Source: Trichoplax adhaerens | Taxonomy: Eukaryota; Placozoa; Uniplacotomia; Trichoplacea; Trichoplacidae | Length of the DNA: 64,000 nt | Reading direction: 5' to 3' | Assembly: GCF_000150275.1 (NCBI RefSeq) | Contig: NW_002060950.1 | Span: forward strand, 1,042,106 to 1,106,105 | In this document: one piece after another, positions 35,017-48,842 of the stretch | Layout of the letters: the number at the start of each line of letters is the position of its first letter | How positions within the stretch are numbered: position 1 is the first letter of the stretch | The notes under the pieces: generated by a model | The model's database searches: none | What the model saw: the letters and a program-made list of their open reading frames with translations, nothing else | Told to the model about the DNA's origin: nothing | Made by a program: the position numbers and the translations under genes

Positions 35017-38000
35017 GTCTTACTATCAATAATATCAAGATCGAGATGAAAAAAAATGTGCTGATTAGTTCAGGTATTATTGCTCTTCCATAAATAGAAG
35101 AGTGTTGCAATTAGTCAATGTCGCAACAGAGCTGAATATGAATTCATATGTTGCTGTCGTGTTCCTTAATGATTGGCATGAAAACATCTTGTAATCATAA
35201 TTGAATTAAGTCATTTCTATTGGCATGATATCCATATTGCTCTATTTAGATGAGATCTTGAAGAAAGTTACTAAAAACTGGATATTTGAATTGGAGCATG
35301 ACTGAGAGAGTTTAATAAATCAATGGATGACCCTTTTTCTTTTTATTTCAGACATCTTTTATAAGTTTTCTTTCCAAATTTGCCTCTCACCTGGAATTAT
35401 TACATAATGTGGGGGATATTACAATTTTGGATTATAATGATAGATTGATTCAGAATGCTTTAACAATCTGTTACAGTAATGGATGATAAACTTCGATTCT
35501 ATATTTGACTGTATAGCGATAGAAATTGCGTCATTGAATCTATATCATGTTATGTTGGGCAGTTTATGTGTATTTATCAGGAGGAAGAGGTGGCAATAAA
35601 GCAATACTAGCACTCATACATTCTTACGGAACACTAAGAAAATGTATATAATTAAATAACTACAGTTTTACCATTGGGATATTTTTGTGGTTTAACTCGT
35701 AACATTAACATATAATATAGGCTGTTAAGATAGTACTATTGATTACTTTGCGAAATTTCCCGCTATGATCAAATCCATATACGGGCACATATACGTATAA
35801 AGAGATTTTAATGAAGTAACTTCAGCATTCTCGAATTTATATGCAGTGCTAGAATTTCATGTCAAATGACAACTACCCACTAAACTTACTCACACAGTTA
35901 GGAATACGAGTATATGTAGCTTTACTTTAATTTGTACGTATGCCATAATCGTTGCTGTACATAGAGTAGTCAATATACGTATATGGAATTGGTCTGTGTC
36001 TTAGTTGGATAACGTGATGATTTTTGTCGAAACATTTTATAGTTATTGTCAAGACAAGGGGTTGGTATGCTACTTATTGCTGAATATTAGTAGCTTATAA
36101 ACGTCAATGAAATCAATCTCTAGCTTGATTGTACCTTGGCTTGTCAGCAAGTCTTAGTACTTCCTGTTTCAATTGTTGTCATGTCGCAATTAGACATTCT
36201 TTGCATCTTTATTGTATGTTGAATACATATGAGTACAGACAGTAGCCTGAGGAAATAGAGAAGACCGTTCCTTAAATCAACGATAAATGTTTTAGCCAAG
36301 TTGTCCTTTTGTTGAAATAGAAATGACTGCAGCCATGTCTAAAATTATCCATCGGAATACCTCCTCCTGCTAGGTGTCGTTTACGATACTGTAATTAGAG
36401 AAAAAATAAAAATATTTTACAGAAATTACCACAGCTACTTTCTGAGCTAAATGAATACTAAACGGACTACTTGGCGATTTAAGCATATAAATTTACTAGG
36501 TACTTATATCTAATATTAAACGTGATTACTAGTATTAAGCTAGCCATTTACTCTATGGTTGGCCATCAGGATAAGAGCTACTTTACCTGCATCAAATAGA
36601 TACTCTCTGTTTTAATTGCCGTGAGGGAGTAATTAAACATATTTCACATCTTTATTGTGAATTCATTAAGCAAGCGTCTGAGCGGAAATATATAGAAGTG
36701 GAAAGGTTTTTCTCCTGCAATTAGTTGTAACTACTTTGGTTCAAGTGATCGATTGAAAATACGCGCTGGTAAAAGCTATCAGTCTCACTACTATGAAAAT
36801 GAATATATGTGCACTGTTTGTATTCGCAATATTAATTGCAGGATCTCTTACTATAAGATGACAACAATATATGCTATTTGGAAAGATGCGGTAAGTGAAG
36901 TTATTAATTATAAGGTCTATTAAAACCGAAACAACAAAGTTTGAGTGCGTATATATATAAAAAAAGAGGGGATACAGTAAGACATAAATTGATTTGAATA
37001 TATTCCCAATTAAATTAAACAAATTGAGTGTAATTCACTTTCATCTCTAATCTTACATAGTCTTGTTCAACTGCACATTACAGTCGATAATTAATACATA
37101 AAGTAACAGAAAATTACTTAATTGCCGTTAGCGGCCTTAATGCAGACTGTAGAATGCGAAAATGTGCAAATTGTTTGGATGATTTTACTTCATGTATAAA
37201 TGAACGCAGCTAAATTGATCCCAAGTAATTGTTAAATAATGCGAAATATTGGTTACAATTGTAAATATGAATGTTTTTTCGTTATAAAAGGATTAATAAT
37301 TTTTAACCAAGTCTTTCAATCTATAAATACTTATTATAATAGAGGTCATAACGTAAAAATATCTTTAATTTTTTAGTGGAATTAATAATCGAAACAATAT
37401 CATTCCAATCTATTCGTCGCAAAGGTACTTCAAGATGACTAACCCTAACGTCGGATAATTCTCTAGATACGATATATCGAGAAATTTCTTTGCTCGATCG
37501 AAAACCTTACTCTCTCAATCTTTGATAAGATCAACACCAAACACGATGGAAGTATCTAAATTACAGCTAATCTTATCTAATCAATACTATTCTATTTATA
37601 ATTTGGAAAAAGTAATTCTTGGGATCTATAACGTTATTTTAATATTGTAGATAAAATGAAATGAAAATCATGAATCGAGATATAATCTTAAAATGAGGTT
37701 TGTAATGCATTTTAAATGATGAATCGTCAATTTAAAGACTTTACAACATTTATTGAATGCGAAATGTAAATAAAACAAAGTTGAACTCTCTATGTATCAC
37801 GTATGAAAAAGTGGCCAGACACTAAAAGTGTAATCAAATAGAACACGCGAAGGTTGGCTGCCTAACCTTAGAACTCATATTGTAAATCATAAAATCATTC
37901 AAATACTCGTAATTTTTAATGATATTTGCGATGATCATATCCTTTTAAGGGGTAGTTGAAGTATAGAGAGATTTTAAAAAGAAGATATTATTCATACGCG

Positions 38001-39081
38001 TGTCTTCACTGAGGCTTTACGAAATCCAATAATTAATTATCTTACTGTTTCAAATACGGTATAACTTTTGTTTTCGTCAATAGTAAGAAGAGATTTGTAT
38101 GAGAAATTTTACTACAATAACTCTTATGCCAATAAATTGCTATAGGGCATTAAGGACTTAGACTGTATTGCAAAGAATATAATAGATATTGGGATTACAA
38201 TAATAGTCAATATAATTTAAACTTTGTAAAATCTACAAGTTTCTTATACTGGAATTATAGTTGACCGGATCGGGCTAGATTTCTTTTATCGGCAACAATA
38301 GAATGAATTCGTAAATAGAGATTAGTCCCAAAGTAGATTTAACGGCTTTCGTTTTATTAGTTTATATCAATAAATACTCGCATTTTATGAAATAAATATG
38401 GTGAAAAATACAGATAGAATGAATAAATAAATTACGTGTTAATAATTCTAAATGCCTGACTAGTTGCTAACTAGGAACGGAAATAGGTTTACTTTAAGTA
38501 CCGGTATATATTACAAAAATGAGAATGATATCGAGCTGTGATATTTATACTCTCTAATCCGCTGATTATAGTCATTTCCAATAATCGAAGTACAAATTAT
38601 ATTTCAAATGCCGCTCATTACTTCTAACGTACTCCATTAACGGAATTATATACAATCATATCAATTAGAATACATGAATTGCAGAGAAATGGCAAAGATG
38701 TCATCTCGTAGGATAAATACGCGGCTAAAAATGTTATGAAATTATGAGTCAGTCGATGATAATTTTGCTCGTTATAGTCTATCTACAATGCTAAATAAGG
38801 ACTTTAGCAGTACTGTATCATCTGTTGCTAATAGTTTTCATTACTGAAAGTGAACTACTGTATGACAGTAATATATTTGGTTCTGTATACTATTTAGATT
38901 TTTCATTCTATAATATTACAGAAGTCTCCATGCGTTCTTGTATAAATATTTAACATAGACATTCAATGGTGCTATTAGGATTTATAAACATAATTGTTAT
39001 ATAGAAACATCTTTAAATAGCAGATTTAAGGCGATGAAATTTGAGGATTGTGATTGCTGCATAATCGATAGATCAAGTCCA
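35017..39081. other. Long AT-rich spacer, no gene seen
   Basis: About 4 kb without a splice-flanked coding stretch or recognisable protein. The longest open frame (36741-37022, - strand) is rich in Ile, Phe and Tyr from AT-rich codons and has no domain pattern. Confidence 0.55.
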
Positions 39082-42000
39082 TTATTCACTCATAGTCAAC
39101 ATAGGATAAAAGATAAATTGCAATAGAAAATGGAATACCATTAACGTTGTATTATCCTGATATATACTTTGCTTCTTTAATCCTTCAGAATTAATAGATA
39201 TTAATTCAAGGACTGGTGTATCGCCGCCTAAATTGCTCTTTAAGATACCTTTAAAATCGGCTAGCATACCTTGACGTAATTGATAGATTTGTGTAGCAAA
39301 ATCATGCTCAGCTTCTAAAAGGACATCTAATTCATTACCGCGTTGTGGTATTGGCATTTTAGTACGAATTTGAAATTTATAATGATCATTATTATGTAGA
39401 TGACAACCATCTTGACGCCTTAAACGACATATTGGATCATCAGGATTATCACAGGCTGTATACTTTTTACCGAAAACACAAGTTAACCATTGATGTATTA
39501 ACCAGGGTAAACTACTAAACATATCTTGAAATTTATTATCAATATCGACGACTTCAATTGTGTCTATTTCACCCGACCAGGTAACAATTTGATCAGCTAA
39601 TTGGCGACATTGTACTTGAACACGAGCTTGATTACTTGAATGCCAAGCTGGTGGACCGCAATGGGCAACATATTGCGACCATGATATTCTACTATCTTTA
39701 TTCGATGATGGAATATTAGAAATAATAAAAAATAACAATACTAGCCCTAACATCAAGTAAAAGAGACTTTTCTTGCTCATTGTTAACTTGTTATGATGAC
39801 TAGAATTAGCTTTTGCATCTCCTTGTGACAGATTCGATTGATTATCATCATCATCAAGAACTAAACCTTGATCGACCAGTGTCTTAGGTACTGCAGCTGT
39901 TGCAACAACACGAAATAATCGATCTACAATACCACAACGAAATAATAATCGGATAATCATACCAAATACCATACCAAGTAATGTAAATGCAGCCAACCAA
40001 CCGACAGAACCACGTAATAATCCCGACCAAGTAGAATAACGAAATAGCTCAATCATCAATTGCCACCATGCAATAAATGTTAAGTGAGGTATTAATATTT
40101 GGTGGGTACCTTGCCATTTATGTCGACTAGCCATAGTCACCATGAGACCAGGAAAGATTAAGTGAACACAAGATGCTAAGCTAAAATTTAAATGCAGCCC
40201 ACCAATAATTTCAGTTGATAGAAAATTACTTGCAAATAAGGTCAATAACCAACGAAAAGGCAACCATGTTGGTATGCTATCACTGTGAGCTAAAAATGCC
40301 GATAAAATACGCATGATAACAGCCATGATGGCAATATCATTTTGTGATGATAACAAAGCAAATCCAGTCACAACGACACACATTGACATGAGTGCTAATT
40401 CTGGACATGGTAGCCATGATTTATTAGACAGTGCAAAAAACATTAAAGTACTGAAAAGAACGTTAAAAAAGATTAAATAAGGACGAAGGATAAATACTTG
40501 GTCTTGATCTTGTCGGTTAGTATCACTTGTTAGTGTATTGGATTTTATTTGCTTTTGTTGAAATAATTTAGTCCAAATTTGACCGTTTGCTATCATCTTA
40601 CGTTGTTTAAATATCATTAAAGTACAAATTACCAAGACCATAAAGCCAATGAGGAAAAATAAAGGTGGTAATACTGTAAATAATAAAGCTGATGTACAAT
40701 TGGTATAAATGAAGAGTAATACTAAAGTTTGTAATTGTTCGGTGGGTAAAAGCGATTGGAAAAATTCTTCACTATGTTGCGAGGCTTTGCCAACAATGAA
40801 GTCTTCTGCAGCAAGAAGAGTTCGTTTAGGATAATCAACCAGTATCTAAATAATTATAACATTTACTTTAATATACTGCTATATAGTAGTTTAAATGTGG
40901 ATGGTCTTTAATTGCCCTGTTTAGTAACTGTTTATCTGTCGTCGTCATTGAGAACTAACAAATCTAATAGTCGTCGTCGTTTTTACCTGGTATTTTCTTA
41001 GCTCTATGCGTTTAAAGCGATGTAGAATAGTCTAACCTTAATGTTATGCATTGTAATGTGCTACTATCCCAGCTTATAATTGCTTTCACTTTATGATACT
41101 TAATCTAGCTGAATTGGCATATCAAGCAATATTCTAATTCAGAGTACAGCACTGTCAATAACGAGGTATATCTGCTTGATGGAATTACAATTGATATAAT
41201 TTCTACTTTTTAATGATCTATGCTGTTTATTTTGAATCTTGATTATGCTTTACGATACACGTATAAATATCTAGTGGAGCATTATTGACTACTTGTAAGG
41301 TTAGCTATTGCTGCAGCATATCTGCATTTGCCAATTTGTTCACAACTTGCAACCCAAAGTGCATATGTAAAATATTAGCATTTATACTAAATCGAAGCTC
41401 TATTACTGCATAAAGCTGCATTTTGTACAATAACTGATTTCTTTCCTACGTTAACTGAAGTATGGGGTAGATATCATCTGTTGATGGAGATCTCTGTTAC
41501 TAAATGGATTATCCATGAGAAATCTATTCTTTAAAGCCTAGCAATAGCGATTTCAAAGTAAAGTATCCTTTAAGAGAACTATTCATCAGAAAATTGCTTT
41601 TAATAGCCTAGCAATAGCTCTCAAAGTAAAGTATCCTTCATTTTTAGGACTGCAAGTATAGAGCTCAAAGTTAGCATAGCTGCAACTTTGAAGTGTTTAT
41701 CGTCTACTGATGGAGATTTCTGCTATCAAGTAGACTGTCAATGGAAAAATTGCCTGACAGAGAAAGAATATACCTTTTTGGATGTCATTTTGATCCTTTC
41801 TAATGGTGGTAACTTGGCAATTTCTTCCCAATCTTCATCAAACATACCTTCATCTTTGTTATCGGACATGATTTCTTCCATTTTTTCCGATTCACTTTCC
41901 TTGGTCATAGCTTTTCGCTGAACTTCTTCCTCAATCGGTAATTTTTCTTTATTGTGGTTGTTTGTAGCTTGATCAAGAAAGACTTCTTCATCTTTTGCTT

Positions 42001-45000
42001 CTTCTGGAGTAGATGGTGTCGATACAGTACTTACTGACGAGACCATTTTCTTATTCTGTTGAACATCTTGTATTAATTTGTGCAACGTTGTGGCTCCTTG
42101 GACCGGTTTCGGTGTCGAATTAGATTGAAGTTTTTTATTGCCAACTAAGAAGGAATCATTTTCATCTTCTTTGGATTGGACATAACGTTCCAAGGCTTTT
42201 CCCATAGCACTTTGCCAGCGTATAGAAGCTTTTCGTCGTACGTGTATTTTATGATTTTCATCTTCATAATCTTGTAACATTTCAGCTGCTTGTTGATTAC
42301 CAGAATCAGAGCTTAGCTTTAACCATTGTAAAGCTTCTTTACGATTCCTTTTAACACCAAATCCTTCAAAGTAAAAATTGGATATTTGCAATTGTGCATC
42401 AGCATCGCCATCTCTTGCTTTCTGTAATTCCTCTTTAAATAGCTGTTTGCTTGTTTTCCTATCCTGTTTACCATCAATAGGATTATCTCCTGGCGTAGCA
42501 GGAACTTTAGGCTGGAAGATATTCTTTAACATCTCGCCCGACGTTGCATTGGATGGATGATTTTGATCTTGTTGACTATCTTTAGCTTGTCGGACAAATT
42601 GACTTAAAATACCACTCTTGTTGACAGCTTGACCTTGTGATTGATTTTCTTCAAGTTTTTTACCAAAGGCTTGCAATACTATGGAAGCCATTTTAGGTGA
42701 TGCTAGTTGCTTGTCTGTAGCAGCAGACAAATCTTCGTCATGCTGATTTATATTTTCATCGTTGAATACATGATTATCCGTTGTGGATGAGTCTGCTTTA
42801 TCCTCTGCTTTATTCTTGGTCGTAGCTTGGTGATGTTCTTCCTTACCGCTGTCATGACTAGTTTGTTGTTGGATTTTAGAAGTTGTATTAGCTTGAATAA
42901 ATTGGCCTAATAGAGAAGCATATTGAGTCGATTTCTGGCTATCATCTTGTGGATGAACTGGGCTTGAATCAGTTGGTATTTCATGATTTTCTAATACTTG
43001 GATTGGTGTATCTTGAGCTTCTTCTTGATGATCTGTCCATTCTGCCGGCTGACTAGCATTTTTAATTTTCAGATACATTTTAGCAATAGCCATGCGTGAT
43101 TTTTTCTCACGATTGGTAGATATAACACACCAAATGACATCGGCTTTATTTTGCCTTGTAATACCAATCCTATCGCGTTGGCATTGCGCTAATAATGATG
43201 TTGCTTCGTTATTGCTTTGCTCTGATGATTTAATCAACCAATGGACACCTTGGATAGGATCTTTCTCAACATGAATACCTTGCAAATAGCATTTACCTAC
43301 AGCTAATTGTGCATGTTGTTGGCCATCTTGAGCATGATGGAAACATTCATCGTAAGAAAAGGATTCATCATGAATATGGTAATGTTTCTTTTCATGACTG
43401 CGTTTTTTCTTGGTCGATGGTGTTTTACTTGGATTACTTTTCCCCTCTATAAGCGTCATTGGATCGTTGTCTTCTTCCTTGTTCTTTTCTTCGTCTAGGT
43501 TATCACCATGATCTGTAACATTATCCTTTCCACCTTGATTGGGTAAGAGTTCGTTCTCCGTAACTTCTTCAATGGCAGTTATAGTTTTACTTTGATCCAA
43601 TTTTAATTCTGTTTGATCATCATCATCATCGTCATGATCATCGAGGTCAGAAATACAATCAAAGCTATCCAAAATCTCTCTTGTCATCCGTTTAGAACGG
43701 TAATTGATATCACTATTTTCCTCGTTTTTCTCTACTGATGTATTGGATTCTTTCGATTGACGACGGCTGGAAGCATATTGCTTGCGCCTTAATTTAGGAG
43801 AAATTTCTGGTGACGTAGCTTGGGGAGTTACGCCTGTACTTAAGGATTCGCTACTTGCATGAATAGGATTCCAATTTAATTTATTATTCTCATTTAGATT
43901 AATAATATGTTTAAGTTTACCCTTTAATACAGTTAAGCGGCGCCTTGCTGCTTCCCTTGATAAAGGATTCTTAATTACATTAGTGTTGGCATTGCTATTA
44001 CTGGCCCTATTAGCATCGTCTCGATGATCATCGATTGGGTTGGATGTTTCACCATCATCACCATCATCATTATTATCGTGATTCTCTTGATCAACTCGTT
44101 CATCAAGTTTAGAATTAGTAGCGGTTAAATCTATTGCTGGATGATCTAGTGGTATTGTCCTAGTGGCGATAGAGTCGGTTTCACTTTTACTTTGATTGGA
44201 TGATGGTAGCATGGAGCCATCGATGCTTTGGATATCTGTTGTTGGTTGCTGGATTGCAGGATCATTTTCTGAGCTTGCATCACTTGTATAACTACTTCTA
44301 TCCTCTGATGTACTATTTCCATCGTTACCTTGTGAAACAACGGTTAAATAACGTTGGGAATCATCTTGGATTTCTTCTTCATATTCTTCATCGATATAAT
44401 CTTCATCCGAGTTATAATCTTCATCATCTTCCTCATCGGTTACCTCTTCAGTAAAAACAAGATATCGACTTGAACGATCAAGAACAGAATTGTTGATGGA
44501 TTGATGACCGATTTCTTCATTATTTCCATCATTAGCAACATCGAAAGAAGCAAATGTTAAAAATGAACTTGTCTCACGATATATTTTACGCTTGATTTCT
44601 TGTTCATGTTGAGATGAAGGATGGTCTATGTCATCAGGATGATCACTGGTGGGTATACTTTGATTAAGATTTAATTCATTTTCTGTAGTATTTTCAGCAA
44701 TCGATTCTACTGGAAGCTTAATAATGCGCCGATGAACTGATTTTTTCCTTCCTCGCTTAATTAAATTAGTGTTGAGTTTATTGCTCTCGTCATGATTGCC
44801 TTTACTGATGACACCTCGAAGGCGAGTTTTTAAATCAGGAAAACGTTTACGAAGAAATACCTTGCTCGAGCTCTCCATGGTAGGTTCTACAGCTGCCGAG
44901 CTGGAATCAATATTCTGATTTGCAAAGGTATCTTGATGTACAGTAAGTGGTGTTTGCATTTCCTCAGAGGTTTGATTTGGCTTGATATTTTCTGTCGTAG

Positions 45001-48000
45001 GGCTACCTTTCTCTTCAGTAGCTGTTGTCTCAATTGGAAATGAAGTCGAGTTCGATCTCTTGATGGAGTCGATTTGTGGTTGATGAGGATCCTTATTATT
45101 GGCATGGACTTCTTCATTTCTTGCATAGCTATTACCCGTTGTGCTTGCACTACTATTACGCCTTCGTTTCATGGCGAGAGAGGATGAATTTGCGCTGGAT
45201 GCTATGCTATTATCGCGTGATATTGAATCTTTCTTCTCCTTGGAATAATGAAGCCTTTTTTTCATCTTTAATTTATCTAATACAAAACTACCTCGACGGT
45301 GGTTTACGGTAGCAACCTCAGCAAAGAGTTCATTATCATCGATAATTTGGAAGCCACTTTCTGTTGGTTTACGTCTGATGGCTTTATGTTCATCTTGGCC
45401 TACAGCTTGGCTATCTGCTTCATCTTCTTGTTTTTCATCATTGGTAGTCTGTGATTCTTTATCTTTATCGTCAGTATGGATAAGCTGAGAACGATTATCC
45501 ATAAAGACTTCATCGGGTTGTTGAATATTGGCTACGGAGTTTTCATCCTCTTCTGTACCTGGTTGATGACTATCAGATGTTGAGTTTTCGTCTTCTTTTG
45601 CAGCTGGTTGTTGAACAGCAGACATTGAATTGGCATCATTTTCTGTAACCGATTGATGAATATTGGTTATCAAGTTGTTTTCTGCAGCAAGCTGATGAAT
45701 ATTCGACTTTGAATTTGTATCGTCTTCTCCATCTTCTGATTTTTTACTATTATTTGCAACGGAAGAAGATACTGAAGAGGATTGGATATTCTCTTCTTGA
45801 GCGGATAAACGATTAGCAGATTCCTTTTCAACTGTTGCAGGTAATTGCTTGGAATTATTGACATCTTGCCCATTTTCCTGATCGTTCGATGGCGTTAAAA
45901 ATGTATTAAAGCTCCAAATGGAGCTTGGATTGGTTTCTACGCTATGGAATGGACGTAATTTTTCTAAATCATACAAGGTCAAGATGGGCGTATGATTGGG
46001 CTCGTCCTTTTCCTCTTCAACACCATGGTAGCTATTGGACTGCTTGGTTTCTGCAGAAAGCCTTCGTTCCTGGTGATCGGCATCTTGATCATCTCCTGTT
46101 TGATGTGTTTCCATGCCACTATCAACGCTTGTACACTCCGCTAAACTTTCTGTAATTGAAGTTTGACTTTGGCGTGCTGATGTAGTTTTAGTATCGGCAT
46201 CTTTATCCTTATTTTCTTCCTTTATTTCTTGATTACCAGCTCGACCAGAGATTAAATCAACGCATATAAAATCTTCTGATTCAAATTCCACCGTATCTTG
46301 ACGTTTATTGGATAGTTTCTTGATAGAATCTAAATTTTTCTTCATGGATTTTCCACGCGATCCGGCTACTTTACTTTTAATACTTGATTTAACTCTTCCT
46401 TGATAGAATGATCTTAACAAATTTCCATCGGGTGTATTAACATCTTGGCCGTTTAATGGCATCTGTTGGCTCTCTGTTGTTAATGTATTATCAGTTTCCT
46501 GTCTATCTTTCTCACTATTGGAATATGGATCATTCTCATCTTGAGATTCTACATTTTCACAGTTACTGCTATTATCAGATAGTTGTGAACTTTTAGCCTT
46601 TTGAATATCGGTCATGTTGTCATGATCTCCAATGGTATGAGAATGACCTATCGAGGCTTCCTGTTCTTGGTTCTCGTCATGATTTTCTTCATGGCTCACG
46701 TTCTGACTTTTGCCATGATTCTCGTCGTGATTCTCGTCATGATTCTCGTCTGATTGCTTGGATTGTACCAAATTGGAGGTTGGATTGATATCATACTGAC
46801 TTTCATGATAGGAGTTCAATTTCTCCGAGTTATATCCTTGATGAATACCGTCTTCATGTCTAATTTGCTGGCTAGACAGGCTGGTTTCTTTCTTATATTC
46901 TTCCTGTTGATTGACTGCCAACTGATTAAATCCTTTCTGGCTCTCATTTTCAATCTCTTTATTCGGTTGAGGAATACCATCATCTTGGCTAGGATGAATT
47001 AGACTTGGAGCAGTTACTGGTGAAGCAGATGTTTCATCTTCCAATTCGAAAGGATTTCCAGGTTTATGATCTTGAACTTCGTTTGGATTACTATCATTAC
47101 TGTCGGAATGGTAAGAATGCGTGATTGAAATATTAGAGCCAAGGATAATTTGATTATGAAGAGAACTTGATGCTAGACTTCGGCGAAATTTTAGCTTATC
47201 TAAATTGGTAAAAGATCGACCTCGGTGTGGAATAGTTGGGCGTTCAATATGGCTTAAATCATTGGCGCTATTGGAAAGTTTTTCAGCTTGGATATCGAGC
47301 GATTGTTCCGACAAGCTTGATGTAGAGCCAGCAGCACTTCCTGATTGGCCATGGTAAGAGTGCTGATGCAATGTACTATTCCATTCTAGGCTGTTAGTAG
47401 ATGGATTTCGTGAAGAATTTCGAGACGAGCGAGGTGTTGTATCCACATTCATTGAGCTACGACTTAATTGTTTCTTGCTTTGTCGCCATTTACTCACTAC
47501 CGATGAAACTTTATATGCTACACGAGACTGCATTTTATTAGGAGAGGATTGATATTCGCTATTATCAGCTAAGCTTGCTTCATCATTATCGTCGCTACCA
47601 AATGCTACATATAAGAAATCGTCTAAATCGTCGGTTTCTAGCAAACTAGTTGCACCTTGATTGAAATTTTGGATGCTTTTTTCATCTTGATCATCTGCAG
47701 AGTTGGCTTGGGTATCTTCTTCATCCTCTTCTATAAGAAATGGATTACCCGGGATACTAATACTGTCATCATCGTCATCGTCATCGTCATCGAGCCCTTC
47801 AAATGGATTTCTCGGTGGTAGATCTGCAAATGGATTTTCCGATGGTTCATTTTGTGCACTATTCAGATCATCGCTATCATGCCTTTGGCCATTCTGTTGT
47901 CCAGGACTAAGAAATGGATTACCACGATTTGGACTAATGGAGTTATTTTCTACATGATTATTTTCAAACGGATTCTGCGATTGCTGACTATCGACCGTTG

Positions 48001-48842
48001 GCTGAGAATCTTTTCCATCATCAGCAGGGATATTGCTCTGACTATTATCGATCGTGAATTGCATTCCATTTGGACTTGGACTATTATTTCGTGCTAATTT
48101 ATAAGCATCAGCAATTTCTTTCAATGATAATACTTCACCCGATGGGGCACCTCTAGTTATCTCTTTCTGATTGATGGTGGTAGTCGATGCTAAAGCAATA
48201 TCATCATCATCTGCAATTTTCTTGGCATGCTTTAATCGATGTAATAGTTTCCTTTCTTGGCTTTTTTGCTTCTTTATACGATCGCTAGTATTAACACACC
48301 AAATAACTTTAGCTCGATTTTCTGAAGTTATACCTACAATAAAAATAGAATTAAATGAGCCATTGAAGAATCTATCTACTTATTGAAGAGGCTATGCTGA
48401 GTCCGACTAGCTCAAAATAGATTCATTAAGGTAAATGACCTTTATTTCTTCGCAAACATTCTGATAAGATGAATGTTGCATCTTTATTGCATTCTTCTGA
48501 TGCTTTAATAAGCCACTCTACGCCGGTAACTAGATTTTTCTTGACATACTTTCCTGATAGGTAGAATTTACCCATAGTTAACTGAGCGTCGACATCTCTG
48601 TCAAGAGCCTGATAGAGAACCTGTTTATAATAGGATTTGGATTGTTCGCCAAAATCAAACTGTATGCTGCTATCTTGGTTTTCGCCATCAGAATTTTCAC
48701 TTTTCTTGGCTTCTTCATCAGCTTGTTTAGAATCAACTTCATCCTGCTGATCATTGCCTTGGTTGTCTTTTTTGACGATAATTTTTTGACGCCATTTCTT
48801 GACGGCAGCTTTCGATTTTGCTACTCTTTGTGCCGCTTTCAT
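39082..48842 (-). CDS. WFS1: Giant wolframin-like ER membrane protein, about 2908 residues, 3 coding exons
   Basis: Coding exons: 48842-48440, 48333-41774 (6560 nt) and 40845-39082; 8727 nt in frame. The C-terminal exon (residues 2322-2908) is wolframin: several membrane helices including FMVLVICTLMIF, then a luminal domain with W-S-G-E-I-D, WLTCVFG, a run of conserved Cys and a hydrophobic end. The N-terminal side has three Sel1-type modules of the wolframin kind at about 70-165, 1790-1895 and 2096-2166; the first two carry GIT..N....VIWC. Between modules 1 and 2 lie about 1600 residues of Ser/Asn/Asp/Glu/Gln-rich sequence predicted to be disordered. Human wolframin has 890 residues with one Sel1-type region, so this protein is over three times longer. 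Wolframin sits in the ER membrane and affects Ca2+ handling and the unfolded-protein response. The ATG at 48842 follows an acceptor (AG at 48860-48859) with an in-frame TAA between, so a 5' non-coding exon lies upstream. Confidence 0.93.
41460..41740. repeat. Short duplications in the last wolframin-like intron
   Basis: The stretch cctagcaatagc..tcaaagtaaagtatcctt occurs near 41539 and 41609. A flanking block close to tatcatctgttgatggagatctctg near 41472 recurs as tatcgtctactgatggagatttctg near 41699. The repeats sit in the 928-bp intron between exons 48333-41774 and 40845-39082. Confidence 0.75.
45485..45700 (-). repeat. Coding array of 15-residue repeats in the wolframin-like protein
   Basis: At about residues 1013-1085 the protein has five tandem units of 13-15 residues of the form [IVS]-[HQ]-Q-x-x-x-x-E-x-[DN]-x-N-S. 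The DNA shows 45-bp spacing for the central units (near 45560, 45605 and 45651). The repeats are in frame and acidic, within the disordered region. Confidence 0.75.

Noticed and set aside
36741-37022. 93-residue - strand open frame with hydrophobic stretches
   Set aside because: The composition is what AT-rich DNA gives by chance (Ile, Phe, Tyr, Asn), with no domain, splice context or neighbour logic.
41688-48097. Several open frames of 60-87 codons opposite or overlapping the giant exon
   Set aside because: They are shadows of the low-complexity codons of the wolframin-like exon in other frames; none has splice sites or a domain.
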